64,000 nt of DNA from Mesaphorura yosii (taxonomy: Eukaryota; Arthropoda; Collembola; Poduromorpha; Tullbergiidae): positions 1-64,000 of the forward strand of contig WIXG01000276.1 in the NCBI GenBank assembly GCA_009869945.1. The letters are read 5' to 3'. This document shows, piece by piece, positions 1 through 11,443 of this stretch. How positions within the stretch are numbered: position 1 is the stretch's first letter; every line of letters starts with the position of its first letter. A program made the translations under genes and the position numbers. The notes below the pieces were generated by a model, which was not told where the DNA came from, ran no database searches, and saw nothing but the letters and a program-made list of their open reading frames with translations.

Positions 1-2386
1 GTTTTACAACCATGCTGCAAATTCAACTCTACTGTATCTGATTTTACCGTTTTATCTCATGCTGCGTAAGTGCTGTCACCGCTCGCATCTATTGAGCAGC
101 GATACGCCCCACATTCAACATCTTTTCATCTGAATTCATGAAGCAGTGTCCAATTGTGTTTAAAAAATAAACCGTGACACGGACAGACAGACAGAGAATT
201 GCGAATGCATAAGCACATTACGATGTGCTAATAAAGGATTATAACGGGGCAGGCAGTGGAATTTCGATGTGAAATACATTTCGTTGGAATCCTTGGGTCA
301 TAAGCTTTCGATTGGTATATGACTCATTAACTGCGAGCGCTTGGCCGAAAACAGGGCCTTAGCTCGCACCATCCTTTCGAACTTACTTTACCAATAGACT
401 ATATTGTTCAAGATTCCAGGAAGCCACGAGAAGCACAAAAGCACACGATACAATTCATTTGTCTTCAGCCTCTAGCCGCAAATACTCAGAAATCAGGGGC
501 TTATTTTTAATCTTGAATCCCTTGAATTTCATAAATTATGCATAATTCTATAAAGTCTGTTAACATGTAACAACTTACCGATTCCTTGAATTTTGAATCC
601 ACTGGAAATTCCCGGCATAACCTTACCTAGGACGTGAAGAAATGCGATAGAAAGACGGAAGACGGATTCTGAATTAACTCTCAAGAGCGTGAACTCAAAC
701 GTGGGTAAACTGCCAAAGAATAAAGATGTTGACGAATTCGGAGTCAATAAACAAGAAAACTTTTGCAGTTCACGCCACTTCATCTTGATCACAGTAAAAT
801 TGCGTCTTGTGTGTAATTCAATGCTCAGCTCTGCACTACTGCGCGACTTCACCCACGTATCTTTATGCTCAACTTCCCAAAACTACGGCGTTCAAGAAAT
901 TGTCGCTTCTCCCACGCAAAAAAACAAACTCCCGACCAATTTGGCGTGGAAGTTTTGAGACAAATTGGGTTCAAGAACTTGGCGCTGCGCTCAACGGAAA
1001 TAGAAATTTGGACGGCCTGCGAGACTGTGAGCCGAAAACATGAATTTATATTCCAATTTTGTTAAATTGAACAACATGTGGGCTCGGGTTGCCATTGAAC
1101 ACGGCAGTAAAATGTGAAATAGATTGATTCTTATCTCAGACCAGATTTTATTCCAGGTGCTCTTGGAACTGGAACCTTGCCGCAGGTGCACTGAATGTTA
1201 CTGAATCGCGACCTTGGCTTGCATTTGCATTTGCCTGCGCTGGGCTGGGTTGGGTTCCTGTTTCGAGTTCCGCGGTTTCAAGTAGCACTAACTCCATACC
1301 AGCAGCCGTACCCACAAAACTACTCGCGCCACGTCTTGGACACCTTTTTCTGAGAAATTGCTTGAGATCTGAGTCCAAGTCCAGGAAAATCGCGATCGCG
1401 TGCTCTACAGCAATTCTCCTTTTAACGAATCACTTCCCGCTCCGACCTTTCACACGGCAGGCGCAGGTTTCGTGTAAACACACTTCGAGATTACAAGACG
1501 CATAAATTATAAACTTTCTGGGTCATTTCAATTTCTCATTTCTGTTTTCCTGCTGCTTGAATAATTGAATCTTGCCCTAAAATGCCGAAATGCGTCAAAA
1601 ACTACAGGAGAACTCTCCGCCTGTTTACTTGCTGGTCGTACCTCGCAAATTTCAATGCTAACTTGCTAGTCTGATTTCACGTTGATGCTGACGCCGATGC
1701 TGGTCAAAAAGACGTTTATCACTGTCACGTCGCTTCCGAGATGACCAGGCCACTTTCCTTGAAGAAGATAAATTGCTTTCACTTTCCGTGCTACCGTGCC
1801 ATGCCGGTGCGAATTTTCAGGTTCACGTTGGTCAAGCCAAATGAAAGTAATCGCATCCTCCATCAGTATGCGACCAATAAATCAAGATTTCTGAATGATT
1901 CGCAAACTCTTCCGCAAATTTTGTCGGAAACAGGCGCTAGCTTTTCTTGCCCGTTGATAACTTTAATTCCGTCGCTGCATTAGTTCGAATCAAAATATGA
2001 CGCAATTTGTTGCTATTCCCAGGTGCTACGATATTGTCTTTACGTTACGTCATGCTTTATGCTTACGAGTGATGCGAATTAATTAATAATTTCTGAACTA
2101 ACAAGAACAATGGATCAAAACAAGTCGCATTAGGCCGGCTTCGATATAGAATTTCAGGTTCTGATTCAAACTTCAAGGAAAGATCTGCGCCGCATGTCTC
2201 ACGAGTCTCACCAGAGTTGTAATCGTAATATGAACGGCAATTTATTGACGCTGAATCGGCATTGAAAGCTGAGAACCAAGAACTGAGGGAAAGCAAGTAC
2301 GGAACGGAGACCCAGTCGAAGCTTTCTCCTTCCAAACACAGCACAGGCAGGCACTGGTTCGAGCATTTGAGCCCTAGTCTGTCTGG

Positions 2387-2393
2387 TATAAAA
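2387..2393 (+). promoter_or_regulatory. TATA-like box, candidate promoter of a 5' exon ending at 2746
   Basis: TATAAAA lies about 350 bp upstream of a strong donor (exon end 2746, intron GTAAGG). Together they would make a noncoding first exon on +, which could splice to the GPCR acceptor at 8881. No transcript evidence is available and such boxes also occur by chance. Confidence 0.25.
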
Positions 2394-3556
2394 TCCACAG
2401 CCACGGCATGTCGGAGCTTATTTTCAGCAGAGACTTTCACTCGGTAACATCGCCGTCGTCGTTCTTGAAGCAGCGCTATCGCTATCGTTATTTTCTTGTG
2501 TCGCGTCGTCTCACTTTCACCTCTTTCCAAGTTTTCCAAGCCAAGTTTTAAGCTCAAATAAGCCTCAGCCACAGTCAGCCGGCAATCGTTCCTTAATTAC
2601 CCATCGTTTTCAATTATAGTGACCAGTGACCTGCACCACTTTAAAGTCGAGAATTTCCCTGCGAGGCTTCGATCTTCTTCTACTACTTCTTCTTGGGTTT
2701 GGATTACGAAGAGTTTTCGGATCAGAATAGAACCCGCTTCGTTAAGGTAAGGAAGTGAAGGGCAGCTGGCAGCTCAGATATCGTGTCTTGTCTTGTCTTA
2801 ATAATTGCTTAACTGAAATAACAATGCGATGCGATGGTCTACGAGCACGAAGGCTCGATTCGGTTCCGCAATCCGCACGTGTCGGCATGAAAGATGAAAC
2901 GCAGGCGTTAATCCCTTTAGTCTAGTAAATATTAGTAATAAGACATTTAGTCTGCAAATTTTCTGCATCAGTCTGCAAAGTATTGAATTACGAGGCCGCA
3001 TTCCCACATTGTGCCTTCACGTGAGTCCAACAACAGCAACCAGCATCGAATTTCAACCTCCACCTTGAGTTAATCTTCGCGTGCAACGAAATATGAAAAC
3101 TTGATCCCACACGAGCGAGCCAAGCCGTTGCCGCGCCTTGGCCTTTGGCGGCGCAAATTCGTAATTGATTTCCGGCACACTTTTACTTCCGACGACTTAG
3201 TTACTTTCACCTTTGCCTGTGAAGCCACAGCCCAAAGCCAAGCGAACCGACGCGAAGTCCGGACCATGAATTCATAAACATTAAACATGCATGCAGCATG
3301 CAAAAAGCGGACAACCGCAAGCAATTTGCAATTCCTTTTATTACAAGTCCATGCATTTATTGTATCGTGATGGCCATTATAAACGAATTAAATATTAATA
3401 TTAACTACTCACATTCACATTCCTGATAAAAAAGAAACAAAATCAAAGCTGCATTGCAGCAGAAACAAACAAAAATACAGTCATTTCGTATGAAATTTCA
3501 CTATTACGTAGAATAATCGAAGGTCTTGCAGGCTGAGATTAAATATTTCCAGAATT

Positions 3557-3564
3557 TGACGTCA
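3557..3564. promoter_or_regulatory. CRE/ATF palindrome TGACGTCA
   Basis: A perfect 8-bp cAMP-response element in the gene-poor DNA upstream of the GPCR. Sequence match only; occupancy is unknown. Confidence 0.3.
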
Positions 3565-5510
3565 TTTTCGTAATCAATCATTTTAGAACTCGCAGAAGCC
3601 GTCAGAAACCCAGGCGCTATCCCTGTCCAAATTTCATTACTCAAATTCTCTTCTCTTCGCTGTGCGTAATCAAATCAGAAATTTCTCGAACTTCGAGAAG
3701 CAAAGCAGGCAGGTAGAAAGCAGAGATCCTAAATTGCTCTCGCTAATTAATTGAGCGTAATTTAAGCCATTCGTTTTTGCGAAGGACGAAACCAGTCGAA
3801 AATTTGAGTCGTGTTTCGTGCTTTTCTTCATCAGTTCCCATAGCAAATGCTAAATGCAAAAGTGTCAAATTACTTTTGCGATAATGAAATCGTTTTTTTT
3901 TGCACTCACGTTTCAAGCCTTTTGTATACTCCCACAACCGTCATCGCAAATGCGAAATATTAGCAAACCCAATCTGAAAACTTTCGTTGTTTACTGCGAA
4001 CAAACTCGCGTGTGAAGTGTTTATTTTTAACTTGAGATTCGCAATGCCGAGCATTTCCTTTTATTTTGTGGAACCAACTCTAGATATTTGCGGACACCCC
4101 ACACGCACGCAAGAAAAAAGGGAAACTACAACTAGAAAATAGATTTCTAAATTAATTAACGTCAATCGCCTGTGGCCTCGTCGGAGCTGGGCACTTAACA
4201 CTTTGCCGCTGCTCGTCGAGTAATCATGTAAGTTCGATCCAATTACCTTGAGTGAAATGAAGTAAATCGCGAATGGCGAATCTTCTACCTCCTTTCGTTT
4301 GTGGTCTCGCTAAACAAGTTTCAAGTTCGACGTCCGTGTTCATTGCTCAGTCTTGCGTTGATTGTTGTATCAATTCACCAATTCACTGAATTCATTCCAG
4401 AAAGTTTCGACGGAGCTTAACAAGTTGCGCGAGTTCGAAGAATTCCATTGTAATATCAATTTCTATTTCATTATTTACTTTGGGCTTCCAAGTAATCTGG
4501 TGCTTGGCGCTTCCTTCGATCTGCCCTGACCATTGTATACCCAAAAGGAACTTCTTCTTCCTCGTTCATTTCCATTGAACGTCATGATCATTCTCTTGGA
4601 ATCGGCGATTTGAAGGCAAAGGTCCAGTCCACTGCAGTGCAGCACGTTCACGTCGCATGAGATAAAATTGAGCTGCAGGACAGGATCGAGTTGGTAGTTG
4701 GTAGTTGGCTGAACTCATTACATTTACACTTTTACACGTGTACGACTCCAAAAAAGGAGACTCCCAATAAAATAGACTCACCACCACCACCATTTAATCA
4801 GGAATTTGGAAGTACGAAGAACAAATCAACGAAAGCCTTGAACAAACTGCAAACTCACGTCACGAGTTGTTAACCACCACAAAAACGATGCACTGACGAG
4901 GCTCGCGTGGGAAGTGATCGAAGGAGCTCGTGTTCGTGGTCTTGGTTCTTGGATTCTCGGATTTTGTTCGGTTCGCGGTAAAATAATTAATTTGTTGCCA
5001 CTTTAGCGGATGAAGGGCAATTGAACCTCGATCGCCACTGCGCTTTGTGCAACGCATCAGTCACGCGAGGGCGAACCGGCTTCGACTGGAATTTCACACG
5101 CTTCAGATCCAAAATCCACTTTCCTTTTCAGCTGCTGAGCTGAAAAACTGATAAAAACTAATTCCACGTGCAGCTGCTCTTGACCAATGAACAAGGTTCG
5201 GCACTTGTGGTCTGTGAATTGTGAAAAGTGAGCAAAGAACCTTCGAACTGGCAACTAATATCAGTTTCCAGGCGTTGACGCGCCGACAGTAAAGAGCAAA
5301 TTTTTTGAACCGCACGCGCATGCATGAAAAGTTTGAAAAAAGGAACTTGAAACACTTGAAAGAATGAAACTTTCTCCCGAACTTTCTCCGCTCACGCCCG
5401 CAGTAAATGGAAAATTATTAGCACATCGACAGTGTGCTTATGGATTCGTTCTTGTCTGCGTATGGACGGGATGGAAATAAATTCTTGTGGAAACCGCTCC
5501 ACGATTCAGA

Positions 5511-5518
5511 TATAAATA
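5511..5518 (+). promoter_or_regulatory. TATA-like box TATAAATA
   Basis: A good TATA consensus followed 82 bp later by a donor (exon end 5600, intron GTAAGA). It could start a short noncoding exon of the downstream GPCR or an unrecognised RNA. No open frame of note follows. Confidence 0.25.
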
Positions 5519-5782
5519 TGTTCACCGTAAAGCGCAATGCTTCGAATACCCGTGAAGCAAAAGAACGCAGATCGCACAACAGCAGAACAGAGTTAATATT
5601 GTAAGATCACGCAGCATACGTTTCACAGACTAAGTGTGCGTGGAATGGTGGAATGAAGCATATATCATTGGGTATCTACCGTGGTCAACTATCAAACTTA
5701 GTACAAAAAAATGATATATAAGTCGAGGATAATAAATTCAAACAAAACCCGTACAGTATCAGTGATTTTATAATGCATGTTC

Positions 5783-5901
5783 GAGGTAATCATGTTAAAC
5801 ACGGAGCGGGTCCCCCAATGCGGTATATTTCAGAAACGAAGCAAGAGCGTTTCATTTTAAGACACATATCTGAGATAATCATGTAGAAGTCGGAGCGGGT
5901 C
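5783..5901. repeat. imperfect 30-bp direct repeat, two copies 89 bp apart
   Basis: Copies at 5783-5812 and 5872-5901 agree at 25 of 30 positions. The shared core is TAATCATGT, then a variable part, then CGGAGCGGGTC. The sequence between the copies is not repeated. No known element matches. Confidence 0.6.
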
Positions 5902-8506
5902 GCTGCCCAATTCACTCCACAATTACAGGAAACATTGGTACCTCAAAATCCTCACAATATTAAGTAGCTTTGACTTAAGCTATTTAGATGCGGCGGGATT
6001 ATCTGAAGACGAGTGACTCCGAAGCATCAGTTAAGAAGAGTGATTCATATACTTGAAGATGTGCTCGTGTCTTCCATTTGTAATGAAGTATTACCTTTTA
6101 TTGCGAAAACGCGGACATGAAAAATGCCAATTTAATAATTTGATAACCTTCTCTTATGCTTTGTCTTTTCTGCTGCCTGCCTATAATTTCATTGTTTCAA
6201 GAGGCTTTTATATTTCATAATTGGCTTCGGGCTTCGACAGAATTCGCGAGTTCGCAATCGCTTTGAAGTGAAGCAGCTTTGCTTCTTGCTTTTTTACAGG
6301 CATTTTCGGAGAATTTCTTTTACGAAAATTTTTATGAGCTGAGCTTGACATTCACGAAATCACGAATGAAAATGACGATTTTCAAGTACCGCTCATTTCC
6401 ACTCTCCACTTGTTCTCCACTCTCGACTTTTGTTTCCATCGCCTTCGGCAAAAACGGTTGGCGGAAAGAAAAACATGCGAAAGGCGGAAATTTCGCAAAC
6501 AGCAGAAACAAAGCAATCATTAGGAATATGGCGTATTTTCACCAACGCAAAAGGAGACGGCGAAACGTATCGCGTATCAAATTTAATCCTCCGCAGAGCA
6601 AAGCAGGAGAAAAAAAAGAGAAAAATACTTCCCACGTAAACCAAGCACGGCACAAAGCCTGTTTCTGTTTCGTGTTTCTCCTCGTTTTGGGTTCAGTTCG
6701 TTAACGAGGAAGCGCAGCGTCACAAACACAAAGCAGCTCAATTCCGCCCTTACGACGACCCACGAGACAAAGGGCACTAAAGAGATTTGCCTCCCGTTTT
6801 GCTCGTTTTGCAGTTGACCCTAAATCAGTCTGCCGCAAAATGCCAAAATCTGCGTGCGTGTTCGCAAATTTTCGCATCATCAAACCAAGCCGACCCGAGC
6901 CCAGGCTTCATATGGCCATGCATGGCTTACGGCTCAATCCACGACACGACACAAAATGACAAAGGCAGGCTTACGCTTTCAATTCGAGATTCACTTTCTC
7001 TTCTGCTTTCACCACACCATCGCACTGCACTGCTTCAGTGTGTTTCGTAGTTGCGTTGACGTCCGGATGAGTATGTCATCTGAAAGATTGAACGCTACGC
7101 TGCTGGCTGAAACGCAGCAATGCAATGTGGAATTGTGAAATGAGGTTAACCTCCTTTGCGAGTGCCAGTTTATTCTAAATCATCGAATTAAGTCGAGCCA
7201 GACCGGCATTTGCCCGCGTGGTGTGGCGTAAAGAGAAGTTGCTTCACGTATTGCTTTACGCTGTTGCTGTTCTCTGCTTGCACTGCATGGGTTCAAGTGC
7301 CCATGATTTATGGGCCTTGTAGATTGCTTGTCCCGTCTTTTCGCTGCGGTAGCGACGGCAATAAACGCTTTCCCCGCCGCCGCTATGCTTCGACTAAGCT
7401 GCAATTGTGAATTGTCTGCATCTTCATCCGAGCCTAGTCGTAAAATATGATTGCACTTAACCCATATTATGGCACTAACTAAAGGAAGGAGACGACATGG
7501 TAAGCTTTTATTGCACGCGCGACGCGAGTAGGCTTAAGTGTGAAAAATGTTGCCATTGCCCTAGCCGTCACTGTTTTTACGCTCGCGGTTCATGCGTGGG
7601 GTCTCCGGTCGTACGCCTGGTTCATTGTTCCCATTTGGCATCCACACGCGAGATAAATACAAACCGTATGAGTATTAAAAGATGCTTATGTTGCTAAACC
7701 TAAACAGCAAAATAGCTTGCTAAACAGCACAAAAGGACAGTGAAAGCAGCACTAGAGCACAGACATAATCCCATCTTCTTCCTGGAAAGGAAATGAATGC
7801 GTGTAAATTCCATTGAGGATCCTCCAGAAACAGAACTCGGGGTCTCCACTCCAGATTATGAGCCATGAGCCGTACTTACTGTGCTTACTGGACAGGCAGG
7901 TAGACGAATAAGATGTTGAATCTTGTTTACTTGCAGAACTCTCCTCTCATCTCAGTCTTATCAATACATCAATCTCGACGTCCTCACTCGCGTGACGAAA
8001 CTTGGAAACTTTTACCATCGTCGACCGACCTGGGAATCCAAACGGCGACTGACACGTGTGCGAAAAAGAAATCTGTGTCAGAAATACGTACTTGAATACT
8101 TGAGTTCTGAAAGGAGTGATGAGTGAAAGCAACAAAACACTTTGAATCCCTTAATTCAAGATTTTCAATCATCCCGCATCGTGATTCGTGAATTGATGAA
8201 TTGATACATTTTCCTCCGTGAAATCGTGGAATCCTTCCTTTGGGTCCCGATTTCGTGGTTTCGTATTCATCGGGAAATGAAATTCATTCGGGAGAGCGAA
8301 TCTGAAGAATAAAAAAGTTGGATACAAGATTTCCCTGTTAAATCATTAAATCAGTGGACCAGAACCGCATTCAAAAGGAGTAACTAGTAAAGCTCGTTAT
8401 GGTACTTACTTTTCTTGGCAGTCGCAGTCGGGCTGAAAGTGGGTTTGAATTCGATATTCGATCAAGACGAAGATGAATGAGTGATTCGTGAATCGCGATT
8501 CTGATT

Positions 8507-8514
8507 TGACGTCA
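8507..8514. promoter_or_regulatory. CRE/ATF palindrome TGACGTCA
   Basis: A second perfect CRE, about 370 bp upstream of the GPCR acceptor. With the copy at 3557 it makes two CREs within 5 kb. Function is inferred only from the motif. Confidence 0.3.
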
Positions 8515-8917
8515 ATGAAAAGTGAGCCGAGCTCGGCGAAGATCCAATTTCAGTGAATGTGAACGAAGTGGAGACGAACCATCTAACTGATCAAGAATAA
8601 TATTTATACACCAAAAACAAGATTTTGCTATTAGCATGCAACCCAAGCAAGAAAAAGTTTCCATATTGTAAATTGTGGCTTTGCTTTGCATTCATTTATT
8701 CGGCTCACTAAACTCGACTCGACTGGAAATCTTGGAATTTTGGAAACAGCAACTGGAAACTAATCATAACTTCAACTTGCTACTTCTTAGAACTCATCGT
8801 AAAACTTGTAGTAATTAACGTGCCGACTGACTCGTGACGTGCGGTTTTTCAAGGTTCTTTTGACTATTCTTCTAATTACAGATTACTGTGCAAAAGTTGG
8901 TCGAAAGTCGATTAGCA

Positions 8918-11260
8918 ATGGAAAACCAACTCCAGCTCCACCCGTCGCCTGCCCCTGTTTCAGTTCCTGCCGGCCCAAGTTTCGAAGATCAGGAGAAGGA
9001 ATTTATGAGTTTCATGAACTTCACCGACGAAATGTACGAAATAATCCAAGACGACTTTGCTGACCCGACGAATCAGCTTAATTCCCACTCGCACTGCATG
9101 GATTCGATGGACAACGTTGGCCAAAGCTACCGGATGGTGCACGGCTACATTTCGCTGCTTGTCTGCATCGCGGGGGTCTTCATGAACATCCTCATCATCA
9201 TGGTGCTGACACGAAAGGAGATGCGGACGCCCATTAACCGGATGCTCACGGGCCTGGCGATCGCCGACATTGTCGTCATGCTCGAGTACATTCCCTTCAC
9301 GCTCCACATGTACGTCTTCGACCTGCCCAAGGAGGAGCAGTACTCTTACCCGTGGGCCGTGTACGTCCTCTTCCACTCACACTTGACGCAGATCCTCCAC
9401 ACGATCAACATCCAGCTGACCATTTCAATGAGCATCTGGCGGTATCTCGCGCTGAAGGGCGCGGGCGCGGGCTCCGGCAAGAATTCAAACACGGCCGGTT
9501 CGCTGACGCTAGCCCGCTGCAACCTTTGCATCCTCGCGGCGTACATCTGCCCCGTGATCATCTGCATCCCAAACTACCTCACCTTCTCCATCTACCACCG
9601 CGAACGGCTCTACCTCCGCCCTCCGTACGATCACATCTTTAAACGCCAGGAAATAGGGGGCATGGCCACATTCCTGAAGCTGTGCGAGCAAACTGGCGAA
9701 ATCCTAAACATTCCGATCGTCTGTGAGAGCGCCGTCGTCAGGAAGGACTGGTACACTGTCGGGCTGAGTCGCCTGGCCAAGGCGAATGGAGAGAGCCTCC
9801 ATAGGATCAATTTCTGGATCTTCTCCGTGTGTGTCAAGATTATCCCGTGCATCGTGCTGACGACTTTTATGGTCTGGCTCGTGAAGGTAAGAAGGCCTTT
9901 GATCTTTTGGTATTGGGAAAAACGGAAAAGGTGACATTCGATTTCATTGCTTCGGCTCACCTTTGATAAGGTATCAAAAAACGTTGAACGTTTAATCCCG
10001 GTCACGGTCACGATAATTGGTAGGAGACAAGATACAAGATTGAGTAAGTAAATATAGAAATGCGATCCAGGAATCGGAAAAGGAAATCAGAGCTTCAGCT
10101 TCAACTTTCCATTAAGGCCCTTAGGCCGACACGGCCCAGGCGTGCTTAGTCTTACCCTAGCTTTAATCTGTTTGAATCAATGTCAATATCAATATTGACA
10201 GTCGTGCTGTAATGCCGAATTTTATTTTGTCTTGTCATAGACTCTCTATGCTGCCAAAAGAAGACACAAAATGCTCCAAGGACAGAAGTCTATTATTGGA
10301 GTACCGCCGTCAGCTACAGCAGCGGCGGCGACAGGCCCAAGCACTCCAACTGTCAATAATCATCATAACGATAATGGCTTCGTTGGACGTGGACGACGGA
10401 AAGGCTCGAACACGAACAATGAAAACGGCGATAATGGCAAAGGCAGTGGCGGTAATGGAGTGCGAGTGTCCTTGGCGAATAATGACCAAGACCATGACAA
10501 AGAGAATACACGCGCCCAGCTCGTCCAGCAGCAGCAGCAAAAAATTTCGACGGAGAACAATAATGGATGTGCTGCGTACGTACGACACGAAGGACATGAA
10601 CACGAACTCGACGACATCATCGCTTCGAATTCCATCGCGCTATCGCGACACAATAGTGATAATGGACGGAGACAGACCGGACAGGGTCATTTATTACCCA
10701 AAGATCAATTAAACGGCAACGGCTGCGTTTCCAATTCCTTTTCGCGCTCGGCGTCCGTGCGTGTCGTCACTGGCTCTGGCTCTGGCACTAAGCCGAGTGG
10801 GAGTGAAAATCAGCTTTCTCTTCCAATTCCAGTCGCTATCACCATTCCAGCATCTCCGAGCAGATCTTCATTCAGGGAGAGCAGCAAGAGAAAAAGCAGC
10901 GCCAGCGCTGCAGGCGCAGGCAAGAAAGCTGGCGGGCGTCGCCATACTGACCGCACGAGCAAGCTTCTCATCGCCGTGCTCTGTCTTTTCCTGCTCACGG
11001 AGATCCCCCAGGGCATCATGGCGCTCCTCTCCGGGATTTACGGCGAGCAATTCTTCCGTAACTGCTACAACACGTGGGCCGAAGTGTGGGACATTCTCGC
11101 GCTCATCAACTCGGCCATCAACTTTATCCTTTACTGCTTCATGAGCAGACAATTCAGACTTCAGTTTCGCTCTCTCCTCAAACTCGACGTTGATAACTTC
11201 TGGAGATTTTCCAGCAAGGCGACGGCGAGCTCGAATGCGAACGGACCATCGCAACTCTAA
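8918..11260 (+). CDS. G-protein-coupled receptor of the myosuppressin/DMSR (FMRFamide-like) type
   Basis: Two coding exons, 8918-9886 and 10241-11260, joined in phase 0, give 662 residues. The exon starts after an acceptor at 8880-8881, so at least one noncoding exon lies upstream; ATG 8918 is the first in frame. It is a class A receptor for an RFamide-type neuropeptide in the plasma membrane. The extracellular N-terminus (1-73) carries NFT at 34-36. Helices lie near 74-97, 107-130, 146-176, 200-224, 299-321, 565-589 and 605-625. Family marks are LTRKEMRTP after TM1, IWRY (173-176) in place of DRY, RINFWIFSV before TM5, TDRTSKLLIAVL and TEIPQGI in TM6, and ALINSAINFILYC in TM7. The third intracellular loop (about 324-557) is very long and rich in Asn, Gly, Ser and Gln, unlike the short loop of relatives. 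Subfamily (myosuppressin receptor versus nematode dmsr-like) is unresolved. Confidence 0.9.
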
Positions 11261-11437
11261 ATTGCGAATTGCGAATTTCTCTTTTGACTATCTGAGCTTG
11301 TCTGGACCCATTATCCATTAAATACAAATGTGTTAAAAGGCGTACCATGTGGACGTACGCGTAAATGCTTTAAATGCTCAATTCAGAAAATTTCCAAACT
11401 TTCGCGATATTTTTCTTCCATAATTTATTCCATGAAT

Positions 11438-11443
11438 AATAAA
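11438..11443 (+). terminator. poly(A) signal AATAAA of the GPCR gene
   Basis: The first AATAAA after the GPCR stop, about 180 nt downstream. Assigned by position only. Confidence 0.4.

Larger units (their letters stand above)
1..8881. other. gene-poor region, probably 5' regulatory/untranslated sequence of the GPCR gene
   Basis: Nothing here could be assembled into a convincing protein. Open frames are short, overlap on both strands and lack family motifs. The features that stand out are two TATA-like boxes on + (2387-2393 and 5511-5518), a consensus splice donor after 2746 (TTAAG then GTAAGG), another after 5600, an ATG placed directly before a donor at 7497-7499, an acceptor at 7935-7936, two perfect TGACGTCA palindromes, and an imperfect 30-bp direct repeat near 5.8 kb. 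Since the GPCR coding exon begins just after an acceptor at 8880-8881, part of this DNA probably holds its noncoding exons, long first introns and promoter. That link is inference; transcript data would settle it. Confidence 0.5.

Noticed and set aside
2063-2572. 169-codon open frame on the minus strand
   Set aside because: Longest frame in the gene-poor left part, but no motif, no signal, no splice partners, and it overlaps a TATA-like box and putative exon on the other strand.
6279-6704. 141-codon frame on + rich in Lys, Arg and Phe
   Set aside because: Composition follows AT-rich DNA; several frames are open on both strands and nothing resembles a protein family.
10310-10653. Frames opposite and overlapping the GPCR loop
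   Set aside because: Shadows of the low-complexity exon 2; the sense frame is fixed by the TM6/TM7 sequence and phase-0 splicing.
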